Source of the DNA: Methanofastidiosum sp.
GTDB lineage: Archaea; Methanobacteriota_B; Thermococci; Methanofastidiosales; Methanofastidiosaceae
Length of the DNA stretch: 45,104 nt
NCBI GenBank assembly: GCA_013178285.1
Contig: JABLXD010000015.1
Coordinates: forward strand, 1 to 45,104
Direction: 5' to 3'
The notes beneath the pieces were generated by a model that saw only the letters and a list, made by a program, of their open reading frames with translations, ran no database searches and was not told the origin of the DNA. Shown here in pieces: positions 1 to 7,759 of the stretch (position 1 is the stretch's first letter; every line of letters begins with the position of its first letter). The position numbers were made by a program, and so were the translations under genes.

Positions 1-196
1 GATCATTGAAATTATTTCTTGTGATAAGACCGCATCGAGTGAGCTCATAAATCATTTGTTTTATTCCTTGCAGACTTCTATCATATCCCGTCTTATTAAA
101 AAGGTCCAGCAGTCCGTTATCGTCCTAAATATACTTATTTTGAATGATAATATCCAATGCGACGTGTGTATTAGTATTTTTAAATAAAAATGACAT
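1..196 (-). pseudogene. Partial gene with in-frame TAG stop, runs off left edge
   Basis: On the minus strand an ATG at 196-194 opens a frame of 23 codons, meets TAG at 127-125, and then stays open to the window edge for about 41 more codons. The residues after the stop look like genuine protein (leucine-rich, with GYDRSLQGIKQ and then MIYELTRCGLI, reminiscent of a winged-helix region). A TATA-like CTTAAATATG at 217-226 lies about 26 bases before the ATG, fitting a leaderless transcript. TAG is an ordinary terminator for at least seven other genes here, so a broken gene or a sequence error is likelier than recoding. I do not recognise the family. The C-terminal part is outside the window. Confidence 0.45.
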
Positions 197-216
197 GAAT
201 AAGCTTTTACTTTTCA

Positions 217-345
217 CATATTTAAGGATATGGAAAAAAATATGGAAAATAGGGAAAAATAATTCTTTTCCATTTTACCCTAAAAATAATGCCAACATTA
301 TTGTTTAATAGTAATCTTTTGGATTAATAGTAAATTTTATATTAT
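217..345. promoter_or_regulatory. Divergent promoter region with GGAAAA repeats
   Basis: This spacer separates two divergent genes. The leftward TATA-like element is at 217-226. The rightward one, AAATTTTATATTAT at about 332-345, lies 20-33 bases before the helicase ATG. Between them GGAAAA occurs at 232, 244 and 253, and ATGGAAAA at 242-249 is matched by the inverted copy TTTTCCAT at 266-273. The inverted repeat could bind a regulator or form a hairpin; this is inference. Confidence 0.35.
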
Positions 346-364
346 TTCTTATCTCTTTTTATGC

Positions 365-2401
365 ATGTCCTTAGAATTAAGGCAATGGCAAATTGAAGCA
401 TATGAGAAATTTATTGAAAATGATTGTCGGGGCATAATCAAAGTTGCAACAGGAAAAGGTAAAACACGATTTGCCATACATTGTATTCAAGAATTGAAGA
501 AAATACAAGAAAACTTACGGACATGCATTGTTGTTCCTACAATTGATTTGATGTACCAATGGAGAAGGGAACTTGTAAGTCAAGGAGTCTATTTTCACGA
601 AATAGGATTTTATTACGGCGAAGAGAAACAAGCAGATAGGAATATAGTTATTTTTGTTCAAAATTCTGCATCTACTTATCTTAATGATGTGCATTTTTTT
701 AATAGTTTTAATTTCATGATAGCAGACGAGTGCCACCATTACGGAACAACAAATGCAAATGAAATTTTTAAAAATAATATCCCTTTTAGATTAGGACTTA
801 GTGCAACACCTGAAAGACATAACGATCCTGACGGAACAAAAAGAATTGAAGATGGAATTGGTCCAATTATCTACAAAAGAAGTCATTTTGATGACCCGGA
901 TGAAGTTCCGCCTTTGATTATTAATAGTATATTTGTAGAATTAATGCCTAAAGAATTAGATGAGCATAAGAAATTAACTACAAATATTAACGATCTTAAT
1001 TATAGAATTGAAAAAATAACTAGAGGTAGAATAAAAAGAACCCATAAAGATTATTTGGAGAAAATACAGAAACTTGCAAAATCTGAAGAATCTCCAGGAC
1101 ATAGTAAAGCAAATGCATTGATGTGTTTGTGGACAAAAAGATTGGACATCTTATACAAAGCAGCGAACAAGAAGCCGTTGATAAAAAATTTAGTGGATAT
1201 GGAATTAGATAATAAAATTATAATATTCAATGAAAGAATTGATTTTTGTGAAGATCTAAAAGAAATGCTTGAAATCGCTTATAGTCATATACCTGATTTT
1301 AAGGTATTTATGCTTCATAGTAAATTAAGTGGCCGGGATTGGATTCTAAGTCAATTTAATAAAGCAAGTAGAGGAGTATTAATAGCACCAAGATTGATAG
1401 ATGAGGGAGTTGATGTTCCTGATGCATCCACTGCCATAATTTCTGCGTTCTCCGGATCACCTCGACAAACAATTCAAAGATTTGGGAGGATACTGCGCAA
1501 CTCTCCAGGTAAGGATTTGGCAACTATCTATTATTTAGTTATCGATGACATAGAAGAAAAAAAATATTTTTATGTATTAAAAAAATCTGATTATCTTGAT
1601 CTTGCCAAAAGAGGAGAGTGGCTAACTTATAAAAATGGAAAACTAAATAAAAATCCTTTTTATAAGATGTCAATAAACAAAGACCCTAATTATAACGAAA
1701 CGCCTAGAGACCAATCTTTCGAACAGATAGATAAATTTGATGAAGAAGAATTAGACAAAAAATATATTTTGTATATAGAATTAAAAGAAAAGGAACCTAA
1801 CTTTAAAGGTAATAAATATCTAAAAAGTATATACGAAACTATTCTAAATTTTATTGAAACTAATCAGCTAGATTTGTCAAACGACGAGGGGAACAAAAAT
1901 ACATTTGATTACTTAACAAAACTTACTGACCCAAAGTATCCAAAGCACAATTTTTCTAAGGAACTATATAATTTTTTAAAAGAGGAATTATTGAAAAATA
2001 ATCTTAAACCATACTATGGTCATTTTCAGAATGAAGGGTTAGATGAATTATTAGATAATCCAGAAGAGGATGAAAGCAGATCTGAGGAGTATGATGGCCG
2101 GGGATTTGATAAAGAAGGAATTCATAAAATAACAAAAACAAAATATGATGAATATGGTTACGATAAGAATTGGATAGATAAAAAAGGTTTTGATTGGAAG
2201 GGCATTCATGTAAAAACAGGAACAAAATATGATCTAGAAGGATATGACAAAGAAGAGTATGATAGATACGGTTTCAATAAAGAAAATAAGCATAAACATA
2301 CTAATGAAAGTTATGACTCGTTATATAAATCAAGAGAACAATGTATTGAAGATGAAGAGAAACTATTACATGAGTATAATCTAAAAAAGAATAATCAATA
2401 G
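365..2401 (+). CDS. Superfamily II DEAD/DEAH-type helicase with C-terminal 28-residue repeats
   Basis: An ATP-dependent nucleic-acid helicase or translocase, related to the XPB and type III restriction helicases. Motif I ATGKGKT is at residues 28-34, motif II DECHH near 121, motif III SATPE near 146, and motif VI QRFGRILR near 370. The last 110 residues are acidic and carry tandem repeats of 28 residues (KYD..GYDK....D..GF...) of unknown function. A TATA-like box lies 20-33 bases before the ATG and no ribosome binding site is visible, so the message is probably leaderless. It stands alone beside an integrase. A role in defence or in a mobile element is possible but no nuclease or methylase partner is seen. 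Confidence 0.85.
   Translation: MSLELRQWQIEAYEKFIENDCRGIIKVATGKGKTRFAIHCIQELKKIQENLRTCIVVPTIDLMYQWRRELVSQGVYFHEIGFYYGEEKQADRNIVIFVQNSASTYLNDVHFFNSFNFMIADECHHYGTTNANEIFKNNIPFRLGLSATPERHNDPDGTKRIEDGIGPIIYKRSHFDDPDEVPPLIINSIFVELMPKELDEHKKLTTNINDLNYRIEKITRGRIKRTHKDYLEKIQKLAKSEESPGHSKANALMCLWTKRLDILYKAANKKPLIKNLVDMELDNKIIIFNERIDFCEDLKEMLEIAYSHIPDFKVFMLHSKLSGRDWILSQFNKASRGVLIAPRLIDEGVDVPDASTAIISAFSGSPRQTIQRFGRILRNSPGKDLATIYYLVIDDIEEKKYFYVLKKSDYLDLAKRGEWLTYKNGKLNKNPFYKMSINKDPNYNETPRDQSFEQIDKFDEEELDKKYILYIELKEKEPNFKGNKYLKSIYETILNFIETNQLDLSNDEGNKNTFDYLTKLTDPKYPKHNFSKELYNFLKEELLKNNLKPYYGHFQNEGLDELLDNPEEDESRSEEYDGRGFDKEGIHKITKTKYDEYGYDKNWIDKKGFDWKGIHVKTGTKYDLEGYDKEEYDRYGFNKENKHKHTNESYDSLYKSREQCIEDEEKLLHEYNLKKNNQ
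2062..2325 (+). repeat. 28-residue (84-base) protein repeats in helicase tail
   Basis: Translated in the helicase frame, two full units of 28 residues begin KYDEYGYDKN and KYDLEGYDKE, preceded by a partial unit (EYDGRGFDKEGIHKITKT) and followed by a final SYD. Conserved positions are YD, GYDK or GFDK, GIH and a Thr-rich end. The DNA copies have diverged, so the repeat is maintained at protein level. Confidence 0.7.
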
Positions 2402-2513
2402 AAATCTGAATTAGAAAGAATTATGGCCCTAATTTTAAGGTCAAACGAATTGGCCCTATCTTTTAATAGAAGTTGGGAATGTTAAAGGATTGTATAATGG
2501 TACAAGTGAGTTA

Positions 2514-3782
2514 TTATACCTCACCTTTTCTCTGTAACTCAAATATCTTTTGTTTCATTTCAGGATTTGAATTAATAATTTCCATCATTTCCATGAACAT
2601 GTTTACTCCCTTCAGCATTTCGGGGTTTTCCGCTGCTAGTTCAAAGAATTCTTTTCTTAATTCCTTACTATGTTTTTCCAACTCAAAGATTTTTTCTTCT
2701 TTTAGAGGCATTCCACAACGATAACAATACTCCGAAGTTGGGCCGCAGGCCTCCTTGCATCGAGGGCATGCTACCGGTTTTATAGTGTCGTCTTTATTGG
2801 CGTCCTCAATTTTAAGGCCATAGACCTTGTTGTAGATGGCATTGTCTATGTCTCTCCCGGATAAATGAACATAAACTCGGGGCATATCCGAGCCAAGCTG
2901 CCAGCCAAGGTAATGGCACATCTCAGATTCGGTCAATTTTGAGGCCAGATGAGTTGCCCTGGTATGCCTTAGAATGTGGGGCGTTACCTTCTTTTCAATC
3001 CCGGATTTTTTTATCGCCCTTTTGATAAGATTCTGATATGATTCGTAAAACAGGGGTTTGCCAAAGTTCTTGTTTCCAGTTCCAACAAACAATGGCTCAT
3101 TAACATTTGGATTAGGGTGAATTTGAATCCAGTTTTTGATGTATGGCTCGGCCATTACAAATGGCACCAATCTTTCCCCGGTTTTTCCCCTGACCTTGAC
3201 CTTGCCACCATAGTCGTTAAATGTCAGGTCTTTGAAGGTGATTGATGCAAGCTCACCAATTCTAAGGCCACAGTCATACAAAAGAGCAATAGCAGCCTTA
3301 TCTCTGGGGTGTTTGGCACCTTCAAGTAGCTTAAGCACCTCTTCTTTTGTTAAGACCTGTGGTTTTCTTGAATGCTTTCTATCGCCTTTCAATGCTTTGA
3401 GGTCTGCCCAATTCTCCCCTTTCAGCCACTTGAAGAATTTATTAAAAGTTCTCCTGTACTCATTCTTGGACGAATCAGATAGATCTTCAATCTCTATTTT
3501 CTCCAAAACTTCAATTATGTCTTTGGAAGTCCAAGTAGTGAAATCTTTATCCTTGTATTTTTGGCAGATTATCCTTAAATCAATCATGTAGCGGACTGTC
3601 CTCAATATTCCGATTCTGCTGGCAATTAGATATCTTTTGAATTCTCTTATTATATTGACATTGGATTCAGATATGTCAGACTTTATCAAACGCCCTTCTT
3701 CGTTTGAAAGCAAAACCTTTTCTTTGTAAATTCCCATAAATTGAGAATAGGTAGTTGTGATATATACATTATCCATGCGCAT
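2514..3782 (-). CDS. Tyrosine recombinase/integrase with C-terminal zinc ribbon
   Basis: A site-specific recombinase of the phage integrase family. An N-terminal SAM-like core-binding domain spans about residues 40-125. The catalytic domain has Arg174 (CGLRIGELAS), Lys200, His269 and Arg272 (HILRHTRATH) and the nucleophile Tyr304 (MPRVYVHLSG). This is followed by a four-cysteine zinc ribbon (Cys339, 342, 353, 356), a layout seen in archaeal integrases. The frame begins at 3782 with a second in-frame ATG at 3776; neither has a clear ribosome binding site. It differs from the XerA homologue at 42868, which lacks the ribbon, so it probably belongs to an integrated element or a degenerate one. 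Confidence 0.88.
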   Translation of the reverse strand: MRMDNVYITTTYSQFMGIYKEKVLLSNEEGRLIKSDISESNVNIIREFKRYLIASRIGILRTVRYMIDLRIICQKYKDKDFTTWTSKDIIEVLEKIEIEDLSDSSKNEYRRTFNKFFKWLKGENWADLKALKGDRKHSRKPQVLTKEEVLKLLEGAKHPRDKAAIALLYDCGLRIGELASITFKDLTFNDYGGKVKVRGKTGERLVPFVMAEPYIKNWIQIHPNPNVNEPLFVGTGNKNFGKPLFYESYQNLIKRAIKKSGIEKKVTPHILRHTRATHLASKLTESEMCHYLGWQLGSDMPRVYVHLSGRDIDNAIYNKVYGLKIEDANKDDTIKPVACPRCKEACGPTSEYCYRCGMPLKEEKIFELEKHSKELRKEFFELAAENPEMLKGVNMFMEMMEIINSNPEMKQKIFELQRKGEV

Positions 3783-3884
3783 TAGTAATAAAAAAATACG
3801 CCCAGCTCCCGCACCATTTGGATTTCTTGGACTGTTTTTGTTGGGGTTTTGGCGTAGATTTGATTGAATAATAAAATTAAAAGA

Positions 3885-5240
3885 TTATTGAGATTCAATT
3901 TTTCCAATAATCAAGAAAGCCAAGAAAGAAACAGCTAGAGTTATTATAGGTATTGGAATGCCAAAAGGTGTTATTTTTAGAAAGGTCAAAGCTACAGAGA
4001 CAACGAAACCACTTATAATTGTCAATACTCCAGTTAGATCCTTTCCAATTTTAAAGTGGAATAGTCCAAATACGAGAGGAAGTAGACATAAAAGTATTGT
4101 AGAAGACAGAACTGACAATTCTACAATATAACTTACCTTTCTAACTGCAAACAGCGCAATTATAACAGTAAGCAAGACTATGGCAATTCTGCCGTAAAAA
4201 ATGCCTTTCTCCTTTACAATATCTCTTGAGACCATCGATGATAGGGTCAAAACTATTGAATTAGCAGTTGTAACTGCAGCAGCAAGTATGCTCAAAGCCA
4301 ATAACAGGGATAGCCATTCCGGCATTATCGAAAGAAGAGTTGGGGTGACGTTGTCTCTGTATTCTACCAAGGGGAAGAGTCCTTTAATTGTTAAAATTTT
4401 TAATTCAATTCCGATCAATGTGACTATTACTGCGTATAATACTCCAAAGAAGCCAAAATATACTATCATCTTTCTAAGTGCAGAAATGTCCTTTGAAATA
4501 AACATTCTTTGAAACACTTGTGGATTTGTAAGGGCAAAGAAAAACCAAGGTATTGTTAGCGATAGAAAGAACTTTGGGGTCCATACAGAATTTGGAACGT
4601 ACATCGACTGGCCCAATAAAGAAACTGCAGAAAAATCAACCCTCAGAGATACCCAAACTAAAGCAATTATTGAAACAGAAATCATCAAAATTCCTTGAAT
4701 TGAATCTGTCAATGCTACGCCTCTAAGACCTCCTAGAAAAGCCCAAAGAGATACTAGAATTGCAACGATTAGTATACCAGTTGAGAAATTAAGATTGGCA
4801 TTCTTTTCGATTATTAAGGCCACGCCTGTAAGTTGAACTGATGTGTATGGTACAAGTGCAACAAGAGACATTATGGCAGCTGCTTTAGATGTTTTTAACC
4901 CAAACCTGTGCTCTAAAAGACCAAATGGGGAAACAACACCCTTTTCCTTAGCAATCTTCCAGACTTTTGGACCGTAAAAGGATAGGAAGAATAATGTTCC
5001 CACAAGGTATACCAATTCAAATCCCAATGCACCCACGCCAGTTGCATATGCCAGTCCCACCAAACCTACCATCATGAATGCCGAGTAGGTAGTAGCTGCG
5101 TAAGTGAGAGCGGAAACTATTCCACCTATATTTCTATCTCCAATAAAGAAGCTCTCTTGAGTCTTTGCACCTCTTGAATATAATGCTATGATAGTTCCTA
5201 TTACCGCATATATTCCAATTAATATGATCATGTTATTCAT
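3885..5240 (-). CDS. Sodium:solute symporter (SSS family)
   Basis: A Na+-coupled importer of the PutP/PanF superfamily in the cell membrane, with about 12-13 hydrophobic helices over 451 residues, which is normal length. Family signs are the N-terminal SRGAKTQESFFIGDRNIGG segment and the ALTYAATTYSAFMMVG helix. The substrate cannot be read from the sequence. The start codon overlaps the last 8 bases of a 52-residue membrane protein gene, so the two are translationally coupled. A TATA-like TTTATAAATA lies upstream of that small gene. Confidence 0.88.
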   Translation of the reverse strand: MNNMIILIGIYAVIGTIIALYSRGAKTQESFFIGDRNIGGIVSALTYAATTYSAFMMVGLVGLAYATGVGALGFELVYLVGTLFFLSFYGPKVWKIAKEKGVVSPFGLLEHRFGLKTSKAAAIMSLVALVPYTSVQLTGVALIIEKNANLNFSTGILIVAILVSLWAFLGGLRGVALTDSIQGILMISVSIIALVWVSLRVDFSAVSLLGQSMYVPNSVWTPKFFLSLTIPWFFFALTNPQVFQRMFISKDISALRKMIVYFGFFGVLYAVIVTLIGIELKILTIKGLFPLVEYRDNVTPTLLSIMPEWLSLLLALSILAAAVTTANSIVLTLSSMVSRDIVKEKGIFYGRIAIVLLTVIIALFAVRKVSYIVELSVLSSTILLCLLPLVFGLFHFKIGKDLTGVLTIISGFVVSVALTFLKITPFGIPIPIITLAVSFLAFLIIGKIESQ

Positions 5241-5391
5241 TTGCCCACGCCCTTGTAGAATATGCGATGTAAATAAGATAGCCGATTGTTACAACAGTCC
5301 AGTATATGTAAGTCGTGAAATCAATGCTTCTAATCAAGAAAAACGGCAAAGCCATTAAAACAACAATTATTATTAATTCAATATTTTTCAT
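5233..5391 (-). CDS. Small membrane protein, probable symporter accessory subunit (52 aa)
   Basis: This short gene encodes 52 residues beginning MKNIELIIIVVLMALPFF, with two predicted transmembrane helices and a C-terminal ARAWANE-like end (STRAWANE). It has a perfect local-type ribosome binding site, GGTG at 5400-5397 on the minus strand, five bases before ATG. Its TAA stop overlaps the symporter start (ATGAATAA). Tiny two-helix proteins of the DUF997/DUF3311 or 'symporter small accessory protein' kind are known to accompany SSS transporters. The assignment to one of these families is inferred from size, topology and coupling, not from a diagnostic motif. Confidence 0.8.
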   Translation of the reverse strand: MKNIELIIIVVLMALPFFLIRSIDFTTYIYWTVVTIGYLIYIAYSTRAWANE

Positions 5392-5550
5392 CAATGCACC
5401 CCATCGACTGTTAAAAAACGCTTTATAAAGCTAATGGTGATATTTATAAAAAAATCAGATGAAAAATGTCTGAAACAGAACATCTTTAATCTTAATGTTT
5501 TTCTTACCAATAGTATTATATTTGAGAAGGCCCATTATTAATTGATTATT

Positions 5551-6375
5551 ATGGGATTTGAGTTGCCTGAAATATTAAAGATATCAAAACAGATGGGAGA
5601 TATTTTAATTGGTAAGAAAATTAATAATATTGTTTTAACAGAATATTCAAGCTCTATAATAAAACAGGGTATGTCAAATCTTGACACTAGGCAGAAAGAT
5701 ATTTTGAATAGTACTATACAGAAAATTACACCAAAAGGTAAATGGATATTCTTTGAATTTGAAAATAATAATTTTTTAATGTTTGGAGAAATTATAGGTA
5801 AATTCCTATACTTTGAAAACGAAAAATCTTTACCTCAAAAATTCCATGTCCTTTTTCAGTTTGATGATGGAACCAAGATGAGTTTTCAATCTTCACTTTA
5901 TGCATTTTTAACAGTTGCAACAGAAGAAGAGAAAAATTTACATAAATATGCAGGAAGTATTGGTCACTCACCAAATGAGGAAGAGTTTACCTCTGATTAT
6001 TTTAATAGTATACTTTTACAAAACGAAAAAAAGCCAATCAAAGCATTACTTAATATCCAAGAACAAATATCGGGACTTGGAAATGTTTATATAAATGATA
6101 TTTTATTTGAAGCTCAAATTCATCCAAAAAGAAAAGTTTCTAATCTTACCCAATTAGAAAAAGATAATCTTTACAATTCAATTATTAAAATAACCACTAC
6201 TGCAATTGAACTTGGTGGTAGTGCAGACGAATATGACCTTTATGGAAATCCCGGAAAATATGCTAGAATAATGGATAAAAATAGCCCCATCTGCAGAAAA
6301 TGTGGGGATAAAATTGTAAAAGAAAATGTGCTCGGCTCTTCTTCATATTACTGCCCAAAATGCCAAAAGATATAA
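5551..6375 (+). CDS. Fpg/Nei-family DNA glycosylase-like protein, catalytic proline absent
   Basis: Related to formamidopyrimidine-DNA glycosylase and endonuclease VIII, base-excision repair enzymes. The helix-two-turn-helix (GLGNVYINDILFEAQIHP) and a C-terminal CxxC-CxxC zinc finger (CRKCG and CPKCQ) are intact. I place the start at ATG 5551 (MGFELPEI). An in-frame TTG at 5542 is also open, but a TATA-like ATTATATTT about 30 bases before 5551 suits a leaderless ATG. Classical enzymes begin MPELPE and use Pro as nucleophile; here Phe and an extra Gly occupy that place, as in a divergent subfamily beginning MxELPEA. Activity may therefore differ from classical Fpg. The 3' end abuts the convergent gene at 6376. 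Confidence 0.82.
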   Translation: MGFELPEILKISKQMGDILIGKKINNIVLTEYSSSIIKQGMSNLDTRQKDILNSTIQKITPKGKWIFFEFENNNFLMFGEIIGKFLYFENEKSLPQKFHVLFQFDDGTKMSFQSSLYAFLTVATEEEKNLHKYAGSIGHSPNEEEFTSDYFNSILLQNEKKPIKALLNIQEQISGLGNVYINDILFEAQIHPKRKVSNLTQLEKDNLYNSIIKITTTAIELGGSADEYDLYGNPGKYARIMDKNSPICRKCGDKIVKENVLGSSSYYCPKCQKI

Positions 6376-7584
6376 TTATACAGCTCTATCTTTAATCCCA
6401 AATAGTCTGAGAATCATGTCGAGTATTCCAATTCTTCTTTCGACAGAATACCCTTTATTTTCTACCATCTCTTGATTGGGAATATTCTTATTTGAATTTT
6501 CTTCTTCATTTAGGTAATATTTGGAGATGTCAAATTCTTTTTTTTCACCTGTACTAAATAGAAATACCTTTTCTCTTGAAGTTGTGACTACACTAGAACT
6601 ATCTAAGGATAAAACTAAGGAATTAATTGAATACATATAATTTGGGTCATTAAATGTTTGGTAACTCCATAATTCTTTTCCTTTGTTGGATAGCGCATAG
6701 ATTTTGTCCATAGAACCTGCGGCAATGATACTCCCATCGCTATTAATAGAAACTGAGTATATTCCTTTATCCTCAAGAGCTTTCCATAATTGTTGCCCTT
6801 CATTTGAAATAAGATAAGTTCCTCCTTCTCTTGATCCCGCAACAATAAAATTCCCCTCAGGATTTATTTTAACATTAATTACTCCATCATTCCTTTTTGA
6901 TTGATATATAATTCTTCCTGAATTTGAGAGGATATATATCCAACCATTTTTTGTACCTGCAGCAATATACTTTCCTTCATAACATATATCAACTGAAGTA
7001 ACCTCTCCTAAAGTTTTTACACTCCAAACTATTTTTCCATCTTTAGACATGAGATAAATATTTTGATTATTTGAACCAACAACAATATATGCCCCTTCAG
7101 GAGTAATAGCTACCGTCGTGACAGGAGAATTAGTTTCAAGTTTCCAATTAAGATCTCCACTTTTTGATAAATAATATGCTGAGCCGTCATCTGATCCTGC
7201 AATTATACCAGAGCCATCGAACGAAATTGCAACTGCTTCAACCGTATCCAAAGTTTGATATTTCCATAAAAGCTCTCCCTCTTTTGAAAATAAGTAAACG
7301 TTTTTATCTCTTGATCCTCCGGCAATATAGTTTCCATTAGGGGTCATATCAACTGCCAAGGCTCTATCTCCTGAGTTATATTTCCATAAAAGCTCTCCCT
7401 CTTTTGAAAAAAGATAAAAATTATTATCAAGAGAACCTACGGCAATGAAGTTACCCTCTTGACTTATTTCTACTGAATATACTGTCTTTTCAGTATTAAC
7501 GTTCCACAAAACATTGGAAGACATTACTGCCCCAATTAATAAAAAAAACAAAGCAAAAAATGTACCTACAACTAATTTTCTCAT
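6376..7584 (-). CDS. Secreted or membrane-anchored beta-propeller (PQQ/WD-like repeat) protein
   Basis: An N-terminal hydrophobic stretch (about residues 5-22) looks like a signal peptide or anchor. It is followed by about eight repeats of roughly 40 residues with the pattern LxWxYxT, then V.AV.IS.DG..I.AGS.D..., then YLFSK.G. These build a beta-propeller of the PQQ/WD40 type, probably on the outer face of the membrane, for binding rather than catalysis. The C-terminal 60 residues are non-repetitive and polar. Two adjacent repeat units share 33 identical bases, implying recent duplication. A longer paralogue with a surface-sorting signal is at 14438. The biological partner is unknown. Confidence 0.8.
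   Translation of the reverse strand: MRKLVVGTFFALFFLLIGAVMSSNVLWNVNTEKTVYSVEISQEGNFIAVGSLDNNFYLFSKEGELLWKYNSGDRALAVDMTPNGNYIAGGSRDKNVYLFSKEGELLWKYQTLDTVEAVAISFDGSGIIAGSDDGSAYYLSKSGDLNWKLETNSPVTTVAITPEGAYIVVGSNNQNIYLMSKDGKIVWSVKTLGEVTSVDICYEGKYIAAGTKNGWIYILSNSGRIIYQSKRNDGVINVKINPEGNFIVAGSREGGTYLISNEGQQLWKALEDKGIYSVSINSDGSIIAAGSMDKIYALSNKGKELWSYQTFNDPNYMYSINSLVLSLDSSSVVTTSREKVFLFSTGEKKEFDISKYYLNEEENSNKNIPNQEMVENKGYSVERRIGILDMILRLFGIKDRAV
7258..7497 (-). repeat. Two 120-base tandem units with 33 identical bases
   Basis: In the propeller gene at 6376, the 33-base segments near 7258-7290 and 7378-7410 are identical, exactly 120 bases (40 codons) apart. They encode LFSKEGELLWKY twice. The rest of each unit has diverged. 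This fits a propeller blade duplicated recently or maintained by gene conversion. Confidence 0.75.
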
Positions 7585-7759
7585 AGAATAAATAATAAAA
7601 TCCTTTTTTTAAAGTTAATTCAATTAATAATAATTTAAGATAAATTATTGCGTATTTTTTATTTATTTATTTTCTGTTATATTATAATTAAAATATTATG
7701 TCAATAAAGATGCGATATTCGCAATATTTTATTTTTTAGAATAATATTGAATATTATTT

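Noticed and set aside
1-196. Pyrrolysine at the in-frame TAG
   Set aside because: TAG ends at least seven other genes in the window (helicase, photolyase, argJ, crcB, the molybdopterin-type lipoprotein, radical SAM, ATP10-like), and no pyl genes or methyltransferases are seen; a broken gene is simpler.
365-3782. Helicase plus integrase as a complete defence system or provirus
   Set aside because: No nuclease, methylase, capsid, terminase or replication gene accompanies them, and no second attachment site was found; accessory origin is possible but a system cannot be named.
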